64,000 nucleotides of DNA from Anoxybacillus amylolyticus (GCF_001634285.1 NZ_CP015438.1:2770745-2834744), one strand, 5' to 3'; positions 1-9,335 are shown, numbered from the stretch's first letter. Program-made: numbers and translations. Notes: a model not told the origin generated them from the sequence alone.

Positions 1-139
1 ATTTTACTTTCGCTTCCAACTCCTGTTGCTTTTTTAGTTTCGCCTGTAATTCTGCATTTTGCTTTTCTAGCATTTCCAAGCGTTGGAGGAGATCTTCCGT
101 TGTAAGATTGGAATGAGGGAATTTCGCTGTTTTTTTCAT
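1..139 (-). CDS. IS66 transposase TnpC, N-terminal fragment (cut by window edge)
   Basis: From an ATG at 139 the reading frame stays open to the window edge (46 codons). The peptide starts MKKTAKFPHSNLTTEDLL and continues as a leucine- and glutamine-rich coiled coil, the leucine-zipper-like N-terminus usual for IS66 TnpC. The DDE catalytic domain would lie outside the window. It follows tnpB by 47 bases on the same strand. The call rests mainly on position in the element and the coiled-coil start. Confidence 0.75.
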   Translation of the reverse strand, partial: MKKTAKFPHSNLTTEDLLQRLEMLEKQNAELQAKLKKQQELEAKVK

Positions 140-186
140 ACTCTCATTATACAATAAAACAGCGGAATTCCCTGAATTTTTATTAT

Positions 187-543
187 TTAAATAACTTTCT
201 TTGCGGTTACTGCCGAATGGGCTTGTTTCTGGTTCAATGATAGTCCATCGAGCAGCCAGCGTAATTGGCGTGGACTAATTTGTAAAGGTTCCGAGCTGTG
301 CTCCGAAGGCCAATCAAACGTTCCACGTTCCAGTCGGCGATAATATAGCCAAAATCCGTTATGATCCCAATGAAGAATTTTCAATTTATCCCGTCCACGA
401 TTGCAGAACACAAAAAGGGTAGAAGAAAAGGGATCAAGCTGGAATGCTTCTTGGACGATGGCTGCCAACCCGTCGATGGATTTTCGCAAATCTGTACTCC
501 CTCGGGCGAGGTACACATGGGTCACCGTGGCCGCATTTAACAT
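187..543 (-). CDS. IS66 accessory protein TnpB (IS66 Orf2)
   Basis: A 118-residue protein with the TnpB hallmarks: VYLARGSTDLRKSIDGLAAIV near the start, LFVFCNRGRDKLKILHWD in the middle and GFWLYYRRLERGTFDWP after it. In IS66 elements TnpB is needed with TnpA and TnpC for transposition; its biochemical role is not well defined. Its ATG overlaps the end of tnpA (ATGTTAA), the translational-coupling layout typical of the family. Length and motifs look complete. Confidence 0.92.
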   Translation of the reverse strand: MLNAATVTHVYLARGSTDLRKSIDGLAAIVQEAFQLDPFSSTLFVFCNRGRDKLKILHWDHNGFWLYYRRLERGTFDWPSEHSSEPLQISPRQLRWLLDGLSLNQKQAHSAVTAKKVI

Positions 544-854
544 AACGTTTTCAACACCTTCACCACATCGGCAAAAAGCGAAGGGTTAAACCCTTGCTTC
601 ACCTCGATCGAACATTCGCCGATTTTTACTTGGATGGAATCCTCTTCATGGATCGATGGATCTGCCATCACAACGGATGCCCATTTTGTAGAGGGATTTG
701 GTGTAGCGTTGGAACCTTCGAGCCGTTTGAGCCAGTACTTCAGCTGGTGAACCTTTAACCTATTCCTTTCACACCATTTTGCTTGGGTGAGACCACTCGC
801 CCTGTAATCAGCAATACGCTGTTCCCATTCACGTCTTCATTCGTTTTTGTCCAT
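537..854 (-). pseudogene. IS66 TnpA-like gene with premature stop at codon 6
   Basis: Starting at the ATG at 854 the frame reads MDKNE, then a TGA (837-839), then RREWEQRIADYRASGLTQAKWCERN, which is the usual TnpA helix-turn-helix opening, and stays open to the TAA at 537-539 overlapping the tnpB start. CGA to TGA at codon 6 is the simplest explanation. No good downstream start keeps the helix-turn-helix. Either the gene is inactive, or read-through or an unusual start rescues it. Confidence 0.8.
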
Positions 855-1022
855 ACCAAAACTCCTTTAATTAAGATTTCTAAAGAAATTATGGCACGGA
901 TGTAGGGGCAAAACTAGGTGGGAAGAGTTTGACGCTTACGTAGGAAAAAAGGGTTAGCCCCTTTATTTATCTAGTCGTTATCAAACTCGGGTTAACTTCA
1001 CATAAAATCGAGTAGGAGGGGG

Positions 1023-1033
1023 GTGATTAACCC
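1023..1033. repeat. 11-bp target duplication, left copy
   Basis: The sequence gtgattaaccc at 1023-1033 is repeated exactly at 2604-2614, immediately outside the two inverted ends of the IS4 element. An 11-bp duplication falls in the 10-12 bp range usual for IS4-family insertions. Confidence 0.92.
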
Positions 1034-1127
1034 CATACCCGTCAAGTTTAGTGTTAGGCATCGTTGTATCCATACGCAACGTTTGTAATCATGGGCTGAA
1101 GAAAAAGAATACCACATTTTTTAGGCA

Positions 1128-1162
1128 TGCCAAATAACCCTCTTTAAGAGGGTTATTTGGCA
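1128..1162. terminator. 15-bp stem-loop after the IS4 transposase gene
   Basis: TGCCAAATAACCCTC (1128-1142) pairs perfectly with GAGGGTTATTTGGCA (1148-1162) around a 5-base loop. A short T-run (CTTTT) follows on the plus strand only, so it may mainly stop antisense transcripts; on the minus strand the hairpin just follows the transposase stop. Confidence 0.55.
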
Positions 1163-1177
1163 CTTTTATGAATAAAA

Positions 1178-2509
1178 TTAATAAATATCCAATTTCATCA
1201 AGAGATCCAATGCCGTTTCTTTCCCTTTCCTTCGATCCTTTCTTCCATGTTTTCTCAATAGAAGGAGGAGAGAAGAAAGGCTGATTTCCTCCTTCGATAG
1301 GCGCAAAAGCAGTTGTTGCCAATAGGATTGGAGAACATCTAGTGCTTTCCGTTCACTGATTTGAATCCCTTCTTTTTGTTGCCAATACGTTCGAGCTTGA
1401 AACAGAAAGGTCTGGGTGACCAAAATGGCAATCAACGTCCCATATATATGGCATTCGAACCGTTCTTTCTTCATCTTTTTGACTTTCGCCAGATCAAAGA
1501 CGGACTTCCACTCTTTAAACAACAGTTCAATTTGCCACCGCAAGGAATAAAGCTCATAAACCTGTTGCCCATCAAACGACTCTTGTGGTAAATTAGTCAG
1601 TAAGATGTGGTATTTCTTTTGTTCGAGGGTTTGGCGTGCCAGCGCCTTCCCTTTTCTTTTTTCCTTTTTTCGCACATACGCCATCCGTTTTTGCCATTCT
1701 TCTTCCGTCAGACGTCGAAAAATCAAGCGCGGGATATACAAACGCTCATGCCCGATGTATACATGTTCCATTTCTACGGATTCCCCTTCCTCTAATTGAT
1801 TCCCAAGAGATTCCCAATCCCATTCCTTCCACCGGCTATTCTCTTTGATATACACTTTCATATCGGAACGGAGCCGAGTAATATAATACGCTCCGTGGGC
1901 GTCGATCTCGGCCAGTGCGGCAACGGAGAAAAAGCCTAAATCCCGAATACATAGGTCATTCGGCAAAATCGTGTGCTGGGCATGATAGGCAAAACGGGCG
2001 TCCGAGTCATTAGCCGATTGAACACATAGTTGAAGACAGGCACCAGACAACAAGTCATATTCAAACTGAATTTTTGCTCCTGATGAGACGGAACCTCGGT
2101 AGTCCTCCCCATAGTCGGCAGGAACCAAAAAACTGGTCGAGTCCAAAATCCGCAAGCGAGTAAAACACGTCCGGTAGGTTTGGATGGTGGACCAAAGCAA
2201 TGGGCGTTGTCGCTGGAGGAGAAGGAAAAACACTTCTCGCAAAAACGCCACGGCTCTCTCGGTAAACCGCTGATTCAATCCTTCACTGGACAGGGAACAG
2301 TCATGGCGGAGTGTGAGAGACGTACATAACCGTTGGAGCGATTGTTGAGCCAGTGAGCCATCTCCCCATGCACAAAGAGTCAAAAATGCTTCTGCCGTTA
2401 ATGCTCGTTTTCGCTGAATAAATCCCGTTTCTTGAGCAAGATGAGTCAATGTCTCAGGCGAGAAAAGTTGACGGATGGTTTTTATCCATGCTTGCATTTG
2501 ATTTTCCAT
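1178..2509 (-). CDS. IS4-family DDE transposase
   Basis: A 443-residue transposase with the IS4 layout. The first catalytic aspartate is in ILDSTSF, the second in CIRDLGFF, and the glutamate lies in the YREK signature YSLRWQIELLFKEWK (Y-2-R-3-E-6-K). N-terminal helix-turn-helix-like sequence and the C-terminal LLLRLSKEEISLSSLL segment are present and the length is normal, so the enzyme looks intact. It cuts and joins the element's own ends. The start ATG at 2509 follows AAGGATTTTTTCT. Confidence 0.93.
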   Translation of the reverse strand: MENQMQAWIKTIRQLFSPETLTHLAQETGFIQRKRALTAEAFLTLCAWGDGSLAQQSLQRLCTSLTLRHDCSLSSEGLNQRFTERAVAFLREVFFLLLQRQRPLLWSTIQTYRTCFTRLRILDSTSFLVPADYGEDYRGSVSSGAKIQFEYDLLSGACLQLCVQSANDSDARFAYHAQHTILPNDLCIRDLGFFSVAALAEIDAHGAYYITRLRSDMKVYIKENSRWKEWDWESLGNQLEEGESVEMEHVYIGHERLYIPRLIFRRLTEEEWQKRMAYVRKKEKRKGKALARQTLEQKKYHILLTNLPQESFDGQQVYELYSLRWQIELLFKEWKSVFDLAKVKKMKKERFECHIYGTLIAILVTQTFLFQARTYWQQKEGIQISERKALDVLQSYWQQLLLRLSKEEISLSSLLLLLRKHGRKDRRKGKETALDLLMKLDIY

Positions 2510-2603
2510 AGAAAAAATCCTTTCTAACGAAGAGTATTCGCTAGAAAGGATACCATGTTTTTAACGGTGTACAAAGGCCCAATTTCTTAACTTGATGGCT
2601 ATG

Positions 2604-2614
2604 GTGATTAACCC
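2604..2614. repeat. 11-bp target duplication, right copy
   Basis: gtgattaaccc, identical to 1023-1033. On the minus strand this sequence (GGGTTAATCAC) is the domain VI loop region of the group II intron. Confidence 0.92.
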
Positions 2615-2627
2615 CCGACCTCTCACA

Positions 2628-2657
2628 CCACCGTACGTACCGTTCGGTATACGGCGG
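2628..2657 (-). ncRNA. Group II intron domain V hairpin
   Basis: On the minus strand CCGCCGTA pairs with TACGGTGG, a CG bulge interrupts the 3' strand, and TACCG/CGGTA forms the distal stem. This is the invariant domain V geometry that forms the ribozyme active site. It lies just after the stop codon of the intron protein, as expected. Confidence 0.85.
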
Positions 2658-2662
2658 TTCCA

Positions 2663-3922
2663 CTAAGATTGACGCAGAAATTCGTAGCGATTATACAGAC
2701 TTTTCAGCCCTCGTTGGCTCCAATAGGAGTTGTCGAGGGTTTTGTGTAGAATTGGGCTGTGGGCGATTCGCCAGTATTTCTTTCTGGTGTTTCCCCATTC
2801 GTATGCTTTGTATTCTGGAATCCCTAATCCAATCAGCTTTCTAACTCTTGTTTTAGGTTTCTTCCATTGTTTCCATTCACACATTCTCAGCCTTCTTCTT
2901 ATCCACTCGTCTATTTCTTTGAATTTGCTCGGGGTATCTGCTAGCGCGAAGTATCCGCACCATCCTGTGAGGTATTGGTTCAGTCTTTCCACCCTTACTT
3001 CCATCGGATAAGGCTTCGACCGAGAAGTTATTTCTCGTATTTTTCTTTTCAGCCGTTCCATGCTTTCTTTGGCTATTCGCACCTTTGGATCTTTGTGAAA
3101 GGTGAAACTGAACCCTAGAAACTTCCGTTTCCACGGACGGTCTACTGCTGATTTCTCTCTGTTTACCTTCAATTTTAGGTGCTGTTCGAGGAAGGTCGAT
3201 ACCGATTTCATCACACGCTGTCCTGCTTTCCATGACTTCACATAGATGTTGCAGTCATCCGCATATCGGACAAATTGGTGCCCCCTTGCTTCCAACTCTT
3301 TGTCCAATTGGTCTAGGAGAATGTTGGATAGAAGTGGACTAAGCGGTCCTCCCTGCGGTGTTCCTTCTTCCGTTATTTGGACAACCCCATTTATCATGAC
3401 TCCTGATTGAAGATATTTTCGTATCAACTTCAGTAGGATGCGGTCTTCGATTCGCTTGGCGAGTATCCCCATCAATTGGTCGTGATTGACTTTATCAAAG
3501 AATTTCTCTAAGTCTATATCGACCACCCAGCGGTAACCCTCTTTGATATATTCTTTCGCCTTCCTTACCGCATCATGAGCCCTCCGATTCGGACGAAACC
3601 CATAACTATTTTCCGAAAAGGTTGGGTCAAAGATTGGGGTTAACACTTGAGCGATTGCTTGTTGAATGAAACGATCTGTCACGGTAGGTATTCCTAACAT
3701 CCTCACTCCGCCATTTGGTTTCGGGATTTCGACACGACGTACGGGTGCAGGTTGGTAGGTTCCTGTTCTTAACTCTTCCCGGAGGGAGTCCCAGTTTTCA
3801 TAGAGATGTCTTCGTAGGTCTTTTACGGACATTCCATCGATGCCGTGACTTCCTTTATTTTGTTCCACTCGTTTGAGCGCCGTTAGAAGATTTCCACGTG
3901 ACAAGATTCGTTCCATTAACAT
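2663..3922 (-). CDS. Group IIC intron-encoded reverse transcriptase/maturase
   Basis: A 419-residue protein needed for splicing and retrohoming of the intron. Visible RT blocks: YGFRPNRRAHDAV (about 107-119), VVDIDLEKFFD (133-143), GTPQGGPLSPLLSN (187-200) and the catalytic YADD at 220-223. A maturase (X) domain follows (FLGFSFTF, then RLNQYLTGWCGYF), and the protein ends without a C-terminal HNH endonuclease, the hallmark of class C enzymes. Sequence is clearly close to the thermostable GsI-IIC RT. ATG at 3922 has GGGAAGCG upstream. It looks intact. Confidence 0.95.
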   Translation of the reverse strand: MLMERILSRGNLLTALKRVEQNKGSHGIDGMSVKDLRRHLYENWDSLREELRTGTYQPAPVRRVEIPKPNGGVRMLGIPTVTDRFIQQAIAQVLTPIFDPTFSENSYGFRPNRRAHDAVRKAKEYIKEGYRWVVDIDLEKFFDKVNHDQLMGILAKRIEDRILLKLIRKYLQSGVMINGVVQITEEGTPQGGPLSPLLSNILLDQLDKELEARGHQFVRYADDCNIYVKSWKAGQRVMKSVSTFLEQHLKLKVNREKSAVDRPWKRKFLGFSFTFHKDPKVRIAKESMERLKRKIREITSRSKPYPMEVRVERLNQYLTGWCGYFALADTPSKFKEIDEWIRRRLRMCEWKQWKKPKTRVRKLIGLGIPEYKAYEWGNTRKKYWRIAHSPILHKTLDNSYWSQRGLKSLYNRYEFLRQS

Positions 3923-4476
3923 CTTCGCTTCCCTTTCTACGTGAACGAAGGTTCTCCTTATGCCAGTTCCTGCTCCACCCTCTTAGAGTCCCCCACGGGA
4001 TTCACCGCTTCCTCCTCTAAGTAAGTCCTTTCGGATTGTCTGTGTTCTTCACAGGTACTGAATGCGTAGATTTCGTTCTCTCTTCATGGTTCAGTCCTTC
4101 CCACCCTTTCTCGAGCAAGGATGGTACTATGACCTCTGCTGACTTCTGATTGTTCAGCTATCCATCACTGGATAGGTTGCCAAGGGAACTCGGCATTCCA
4201 ATCAGTCCTCCCCAGGTAAGAGTGCAGTCTTTCCTTCCATCCATCTGCTTCATTTACTCGATATCACCTTCGGCAGAAAGGGCTTTGTTTTGTCGCGCAA
4301 ACTCACCCAATGATACCTAGCCTCTTATGAAGTTCGTGTTCCTCAGACCGGAAGTTTGCCGCTCGCTTCCTTCAGATTCCGCGTCACCACGGACACCCTT
4401 GCGTTAAGCTAACTGCTACTTCTGCCTTCGCAGTTCGGGACTTTCACCCTATAGACTACACCCATGCCGGGCGCAC
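3923..4476 (-). ncRNA. Group IIC intron 5' ribozyme domains (I to IV start)
   Basis: This 554-base stretch holds no gene. It begins with the intron 5' end GTGCGCCC and leads into the maturase start codon, so it is the domain I-IV part of the ribozyme. I did not fold domains I-III individually. Confidence 0.8.
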
Positions 4477-4510
4477 GCAAAAAGAAAAAGTTCACATCTC
4501 CCGTGAACCT
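4477..4510 (-). terminator. Terminator of engB, insertion site of the group II intron
   Basis: On the minus strand AGGTTCAC pairs with GTGAACT around GGGAGAT and is followed by TTTTTCTTTTT. The intron begins a couple of bases after the T-run. Class C introns characteristically insert behind rho-independent terminators, so the terminator is also the homing target. Confidence 0.85.
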
Positions 4511-4569
4511 TTTCTTGACGTTCCACTTTTTCAACACTCTGAAAAGCCTCATCGACTGGTGCTTTTTCG

Positions 4570-5151
4570 TTACATCATCCGTTGCAATACGTTCCACGCT
4601 TCGTCTTTTCCTTGTCCTGTTTCGGCGGAAAAAAGAATGAGTTCGTCTTCCGGTGTCATGTTTAACGTTTCCCGCACAATTTTTTGATGTTTTTGCCATT
4701 TTCCTCTCGGCACTTTATCTGCTTTTGTTGCCACGACAATCGTCGGGATGCTGTAATGCTTGAAAAATTCGTACATCATACAATCGTCTTTCGTCGGCGG
4801 ATGACGCAAATCGACCACGAGTACCGCTGCTTTTAGCTGCTCCCTCGTCGTGAAATACGTTTCCATCATTTTTCCCCACGCTTGCCGCTCTTGTTTGGAC
4901 ACTTTGGCGAATCCATAGCCTGGGACGTCGACAAAATAAAATGATTCATTAATGAGATAAAAATTTAATGTTTGCGTTTTTCCTGGTTTGGATGATGTAC
5001 GTGCTAAGTTTTTCCGATTCACCATTTTATTGATAAACGATGATTTGCCGACGTTCGACCGCCCAGCGAGCGCAAACTCCGGTCGATCGCCTTCTGGATA
5101 TTGCTCCGGTTTTACGGCACTTATCGTAATTTCTGCTGCGGTAATTTTCAT
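4570..5151 (-). CDS. engB: Ribosome-biogenesis GTPase EngB (YsxC)
   Basis: A 193-residue TrmE-Era-EngA-EngB-type GTPase needed for late assembly of the large ribosomal subunit. G1 is GRSNVGKSS (30-38), G3 is DVPGYG (75-80), G4 is TKAD (142-145) and G5 includes SAE near 175; the T in KPGKTQT is the G2 region. Length is normal. Its ATG overlaps the lonA stop (ATGA), so it is translated with lonA, as in B. subtilis. It ends before a strong terminator. In B. subtilis the hem operon follows; here mobile elements do. Confidence 0.97.
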   Translation of the reverse strand: MKITAAEITISAVKPEQYPEGDRPEFALAGRSNVGKSSFINKMVNRKNLARTSSKPGKTQTLNFYLINESFYFVDVPGYGFAKVSKQERQAWGKMMETYFTTREQLKAAVLVVDLRHPPTKDDCMMYEFFKHYSIPTIVVATKADKVPRGKWQKHQKIVRETLNMTPEDELILFSAETGQGKDEAWNVLQRMM

Positions 5152-7472
5152 CCTTTCTCCCCTACCAATGCATGTTGTAACACTTCATCTAAATGCGAGA
5201 CAAGAATAAATTGTACATCTTTTTTGACGATTTCTGGAATGTCTTCTAAGTCTTTTTCGTTTTCTTTTGGCAAGATGATTTTTTTCAATCCCGCTCGATG
5301 CGCGCTTAACGTTTTTTCTTTTACGCCGCCAATCGGCAGCACGCGGCCGCGCAGCGTAATTTCTCCCGTCATACCAACAAATCGGCTGACTGGACGACCC
5401 GTTAACGCAGAAATAAGCGCGGTCGCCATCGTAATGCCTGCGGACGGACCGTCTTTCGGAATGGCGCCTTCTGGAACGTGAATGTGGATATCATATTTTT
5501 CATAAAAATCTGGCTCGATGCCGAGGTCTTCTGCACGGGAACGAACGTAGCTAAACGCGGCTTGCGCTGACTCTTTCATCACGTCCCCTAATTTCCCAGT
5601 AAGAACTAATTTCCCTTTTCCTGGTGATAATGACACCTCAATCGAGAGCGTATCGCCGCCAAACGGCGTATACGCAAGCCCTGTCGCCACCCCGATTTGG
5701 TCTTGCAGCTCTGCTTGTCCGTAGCGATATTTTCGTTTTCCTAAAAACTCTTCTAAATTTTTCTCTGTGATGACAACACGTTTTTTCTCTTCCGACACGA
5801 GCAAACGAGCCGCTTTTCGGCAAATGGACGCCAATTGCCGCTCTAATTCGCGCACCCCTGCTTCGCGCGTATAGTAGCGAATAACGTGTAATATCGCCTC
5901 ATCGCGCATTTGCAAACTCGCTTTTTTCAAGCCGTGCTCGCTCATTTGTTTTGGTAATAAATGCTGCTTTGCAATATGCAATTTTTCGACTTCTGTATAC
6001 CCAGAAATCGTAATAATCTCCATCCGGTCTAACAGCGGGCGCGGAATTGTCGCCAAGTTGTTAGCAGTAGCAATAAACATCACTTTCGACAAATCGTACG
6101 GTTCTTCGATATAATGGTCGCTAAACGCATGGTTTTGCTCTGGATCGAGCACTTCTAAAAGCGCTGCGGACGGGTCACCGCGAAAATCGTTCGACATTTT
6201 ATCAATCTCATCGAGTAAAAAGACGGGATTAATCGTGCCAGCTTTTTTCATCCCTTGAATAATTCGCCCCGGCATCGCTCCGACATACGTTCGGCGATGG
6301 CCACGAATTTCCGATTCGTCACGCACACCGCCTAACGATACTCGGACAAAATTCCGATTGAGTGATTTGGCAATCGAGCGCGCAAGCGATGTTTTTCCGA
6401 CCCCTGGAGGACCAGCAAGGCAAAGAATCGGACCTTTGAGCGATTTCGTTAGCTGCTGAACAGCTAAATATTCGAGTACGCGTTCTTTCACTTTTTCTAG
6501 CCCATAATGTTCCTCGTGCAAAATCGCTTCCGCCCGTTTAATGTCGTGAATATCTTCCGTTTGTTTCGTCCACGGCAGTGCCAACAGCCAATCAAGATAG
6601 TTGCGGATGACGGCGCTTTCGGCAGAAGTTGCGGGCACTTTTTCATAACGGTCTAGTTCCTTTAATGCCGTTGTTTTGACGTGTTCAGGCATGCCAGCAG
6701 CTTCAATTTTTTCTTTCAACGTTTCAATTTCACCAGTTTTCCCTTCTTTTTCACCTAATTCTTTTTGAATCGCCTTCATTTGTTCTCGCAAATAATACTC
6801 TTTTTGCGTCCTCTCCATCGATTGTTTCACGCGCATACTAATTTTTTTCTCTAGCTGTAGCACTTCTTTTTCGTTATGGAGAATTCGAATAATTTTATGC
6901 ACCCGTTCTTTTATATCGACCGTTTCTAATATTTCTTGCTTTCCTTCCAATTTCAGAGGCAAATGGGAAGCGATAATATCCGCCATCCGCCCTGGTTCGT
7001 CAATATCGGCGATGGATGCGAAAATATCGTTCGATAATTTTTTGGATAGATGTATGTATTGCTCAAAATATTCGAGCATCGTCCGCTTTAACGCTTCATC
7101 TTCTAAATCTTTTGTCGCTCGGTCTAGAAATATTTCCGCTTTCACCGTAAAGCATGGGTCGTCATCCACCGTTTCTAGCATTTTCGCACGCGCAATTCCT
7201 TCGACTAATACACGAAACGTCCCGTTCGGGAGTTTTAGCAATTGTTTGACACGCGCTAACGTTCCCATTTCGTATAAATCTTCCACATTCGGTTCATCGA
7301 TGGAAACATCTTTTTGCGATGTAAGCAGCACCGTATGATCTTCAACCATCGCTTTTTCCAATGCTTGAATCGATTTTTCCCGACCAACGTCTAAATGCAA
7401 CACCATTGTTGGAAATACGAGTAATCCTCGTAACGGGAGGAGAGGAACGACCATCTCTTTTTTTCTCGCCAT
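5148..7472 (-). CDS. lonA: ATP-dependent protease LonA
   Basis: A cytoplasmic AAA+ serine protease that removes damaged and regulatory proteins. The N-terminal LON substrate domain begins [14 protein letters not shown], a coiled coil follows, Walker A is GPPGVGKT (354-361), Walker B is [10 protein letters not shown], and the protease domain has PKDGPSAG with Ser677 and the catalytic Lys near 720. I chose the ATG at 7472 because GGAGGTG sits five bases upstream; an in-frame ATG at 7487 would put that ribosome site inside the gene. This gives 774 residues, equal to B. subtilis LonA. It overlaps engB by four bases. Confidence 0.97.
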   Translation of the reverse strand: MARKKEMVVPLLPLRGLLVFPTMVLHLDVGREKSIQALEKAMVEDHTVLLTSQKDVSIDEPNVEDLYEMGTLARVKQLLKLPNGTFRVLVEGIARAKMLETVDDDPCFTVKAEIFLDRATKDLEDEALKRTMLEYFEQYIHLSKKLSNDIFASIADIDEPGRMADIIASHLPLKLEGKQEILETVDIKERVHKIIRILHNEKEVLQLEKKISMRVKQSMERTQKEYYLREQMKAIQKELGEKEGKTGEIETLKEKIEAAGMPEHVKTTALKELDRYEKVPATSAESAVIRNYLDWLLALPWTKQTEDIHDIKRAEAILHEEHYGLEKVKERVLEYLAVQQLTKSLKGPILCLAGPPGVGKTSLARSIAKSLNRNFVRVSLGGVRDESEIRGHRRTYVGAMPGRIIQGMKKAGTINPVFLLDEIDKMSNDFRGDPSAALLEVLDPEQNHAFSDHYIEEPYDLSKVMFIATANNLATIPRPLLDRMEIITISGYTEVEKLHIAKQHLLPKQMSEHGLKKASLQMRDEAILHVIRYYTREAGVRELERQLASICRKAARLLVSEEKKRVVITEKNLEEFLGKRKYRYGQAELQDQIGVATGLAYTPFGGDTLSIEVSLSPGKGKLVLTGKLGDVMKESAQAAFSYVRSRAEDLGIEPDFYEKYDIHIHVPEGAIPKDGPSAGITMATALISALTGRPVSRFVGMTGEITLRGRVLPIGGVKEKTLSAHRAGLKKIILPKENEKDLEDIPEIVKKDVQFILVSHLDEVLQHALVGEKG

Positions 7473-7507
7473 CGCGAGCACCTCCATACTTCATCTTCTA
7501 TTCGTCT

Positions 7508-7536
7508 ATTGTATAGTACCGCTGCCTGTTTGTAAA
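7508..7536 (-). promoter_or_regulatory. SigA-type promoter of lonA-engB
   Basis: Minus strand TTTACA (7531-7536), 17-base spacer, TACAAT (7508-7513), about 35 bases upstream of the lonA start. Both boxes are one mismatch from consensus. Confidence 0.7.
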
Positions 7537-7561
7537 ATTCTACGATATTCTTTAAGGAAAC

Positions 7562-7597
7562 GAAAAATCGACTTCGGCGTAAATAATCGCCGAAGTC
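7562..7597 (-). terminator. Terminator of lonB
   Basis: GACTTCGGCG (7588-7597 on the complement) pairs with CGCCGAAGTC (7570-7579) around an 8-base loop, then ATTTTTCG. It directly follows the lonB stop. Confidence 0.85.
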
Positions 7598-7602
7598 AAA
7601 TG

Positions 7603-9264
7603 TTACACGAGCTTTGTTTTTGATTGATCGGAAGTTGCCGGAATCGCTTTGTGTACATCTTGGTTAAACACGACCGACAGCACTTCTTCTAGACGTTCGA
7701 CAGGAATCACGTCAATTCCGTCCATGTGACGCAATATCGATTGCATGTTTTCAGAAGGAACAAGCACTTTTTTCACTCCTGCTTGTTTGGCTGCTTTGAC
7801 TTTCGGAAAGACACCACCGACTGGTTTGACGTATCCGTGGATGCTAATTTCTCCGGTCATCGCAATTGTACGGTCTACTGGAAGACGGTAAATGGCAGAA
7901 TAAATGCCAACAGCCATGGCGATACCGGCAGACGGTCCATCGACTGGCACTCCTCCTGGAAAATTGACATGAATATCAAATTCATCCGCTGGAACGCCCA
8001 TTGCTCGTAAAGCTGTAATAACGTTTTCGATAGAACCGCGCGCCATACTTTTGCGACGAATCGATTTTTCACCGCTACCGATGCTTTCTTCTTCGACAAT
8101 TCCGGTAATGTTTACCGTACCTTTTTCTTTTGTGGGCAATGCCGTTACTTCGATTTCAAGCAGTGCCCCTATGTTCGGTCCGTACACCGCTAACCCGTTG
8201 ACTACACCGATAAGGGAGGTGGCATGCACTCTTTTTTCGTTTCGCGGCGATAATTGGCTCGAATGAATAACCCATTCGATGTCTTCGTCGTGAATCGTAT
8301 CACGCTTTTCCGAAATGGCAAGACCAGCAGCGATTTGTATCAAGTTAACCGCTTCCCGTCCATTTCGCGCATAGGAAGCGAGTGTGCGTATTCCATTTTC
8401 CGACACATTCAACTTCACTTTTTCCGCCGCTTTCCGCGCAATATGAGCAATTTCGTCTTGGTCGAGTTCTCGGAAAAATACTTCTAAACAACGGGAACGG
8501 ATTGCTGGCGGAATTTCGTTCGGCGTCCTTGTCGTCGCACCGACAAGTCGGAAATCTGCTGGAAGACCGTTTTGAAAAATATCGTGAATATGTGTTGGAA
8601 TTTGTGGATTTTCTTCACTATAATACGCACTTTCAAAAAATACTTTTCGATCTTCAAGTACTTTCAGTAGTTTGTTCATTTGAATCGGATGCAATTCCCC
8701 AATTTCATCAATAAACAGTACCCCACCGTGCGCATGGGTAACCGCTCCTTGCTTCGGTTGCGGAATACCGGCTTGCCCCATCGCTCCCGCCCCTTGATAA
8801 ATCGGATCATGAACCGAACCGATTAACGGATCAGCGATACCTCGCTCATCAAAGCGCGCCGTTGTCGCGTCTAACTCGACAAAAACCGCGTTCTTTTTAA
8901 ATGGAGATAGTGGATTTTTTTTCGCCTCTTCTAGGACAAGCCGAGCAGCAGCTGTTTTTCCGACACCTGGAGGTCCGTAAATGATGACATGTTGGGGGTT
9001 TGGACCACATAATGCCGCCTTTAATGCTTTAATCCCATCCTCTTGTCCGACGATGTCGGCGAAATGTTTCGGTCTTACTTTCTCTGCGAGCGGCTCCGTT
9101 AACGAAATGGAGCGCAGCTTTCGCAACTGTTCCATTTCTTTGCGCGATTCTTTATCGATCGATACTTTTTGCACCCGTTGGTTTTTTAATAAATTCCAAA
9201 AATAAAGCCCGATGATAATCCCAAAAAACAACTGTACCACTAATGCGATATTCGTCCAGTTCAT
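7603..9264 (-). CDS. lonB: Sporulation-associated protease LonB
   Basis: A membrane-anchored Lon-like AAA+ protease; in B. subtilis it is made in the forespore and limits sigma-factor activity (family knowledge). A single membrane segment follows the start (NIALVVQLFFGIIIGLYF). Walker A is GPPGVGKT, Walker B is VLFIDEIGEL, and the protease motif is PVDGPSAG with the serine nucleophile, plus a downstream GGVFPK lysine. I chose ATG 9264 (MNWTNI) because AGGAGGAG lies nine bases upstream and the 553-residue product matches the family; an upstream in-frame ATG at 9333 would add 23 atypical residues. Confidence 0.95.
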   Translation of the reverse strand: MNWTNIALVVQLFFGIIIGLYFWNLLKNQRVQKVSIDKESRKEMEQLRKLRSISLTEPLAEKVRPKHFADIVGQEDGIKALKAALCGPNPQHVIIYGPPGVGKTAAARLVLEEAKKNPLSPFKKNAVFVELDATTARFDERGIADPLIGSVHDPIYQGAGAMGQAGIPQPKQGAVTHAHGGVLFIDEIGELHPIQMNKLLKVLEDRKVFFESAYYSEENPQIPTHIHDIFQNGLPADFRLVGATTRTPNEIPPAIRSRCLEVFFRELDQDEIAHIARKAAEKVKLNVSENGIRTLASYARNGREAVNLIQIAAGLAISEKRDTIHDEDIEWVIHSSQLSPRNEKRVHATSLIGVVNGLAVYGPNIGALLEIEVTALPTKEKGTVNITGIVEEESIGSGEKSIRRKSMARGSIENVITALRAMGVPADEFDIHVNFPGGVPVDGPSAGIAMAVGIYSAIYRLPVDRTIAMTGEISIHGYVKPVGGVFPKVKAAKQAGVKKVLVPSENMQSILRHMDGIDVIPVERLEEVLSVVFNQDVHKAIPATSDQSKTKLV

Positions 9265-9335
9265 GAACTCGTCTCCTCCTGCATCCAATTTGTAGTACAT
9301 ATAGTATCTCCGCCATGACACAGGAATAAACAAAA

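Larger units (their letters stand above)
1..939 (-). mobile_element. IS66-family element (tnpA-tnpB-tnpC type), 3' part outside window
   Basis: Three minus-strand genes in the classical IS66 order (tnpA, tnpB, tnpC) are followed upstream by a terminal sequence reading GTAAGCGTCAAACTC from position 939 inwards, which is the usual GTAAGCG end of this family. The other end lies outside the window, so the target duplication cannot be checked; the flank next to the visible end is gtaggaaa (940-947). The tnpA copy carries a nonsense codon, so the element may no longer move by itself. Confidence 0.85.
1034..2603 (-). mobile_element. IS4-family insertion sequence nested in the group II intron
   Basis: The element is 1570 bp. 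The left end starts CATACCCGTCAAGTTTA and the right end, read inward on the minus strand, starts CATAGCCATCAAGTTAA, giving imperfect inverted repeats of about 17 bp. Perfect 11-bp target duplications flank it. It carries one transposase gene on the minus strand, the same strand as the intron, so it is transcribed with it. The target is the loop of intron domain VI. Confidence 0.93.
1008..4476 (-). mobile_element. Group IIC intron, interrupted by an IS4 element
   Basis: The 5' end reads GTGCGCCCGGCATGGGTG from 4476 on the minus strand, a group IIC start, placed right after the hairpin and T-run of the engB terminator. Domains I-IV occupy about 3923-4476 with no other gene. The intron protein follows (2663-3922), then a domain V hairpin (2628-2657: 8-bp and 5-bp stems separated by a two-base CG bulge) and domain VI, split by the IS4 element. 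The 3' end is near 1008, after CTACTCGAT. Removing the IS and one target copy leaves about 1.89 kb, normal for class C. The exact 3' boundary is uncertain by a few bases. Confidence 0.88.
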
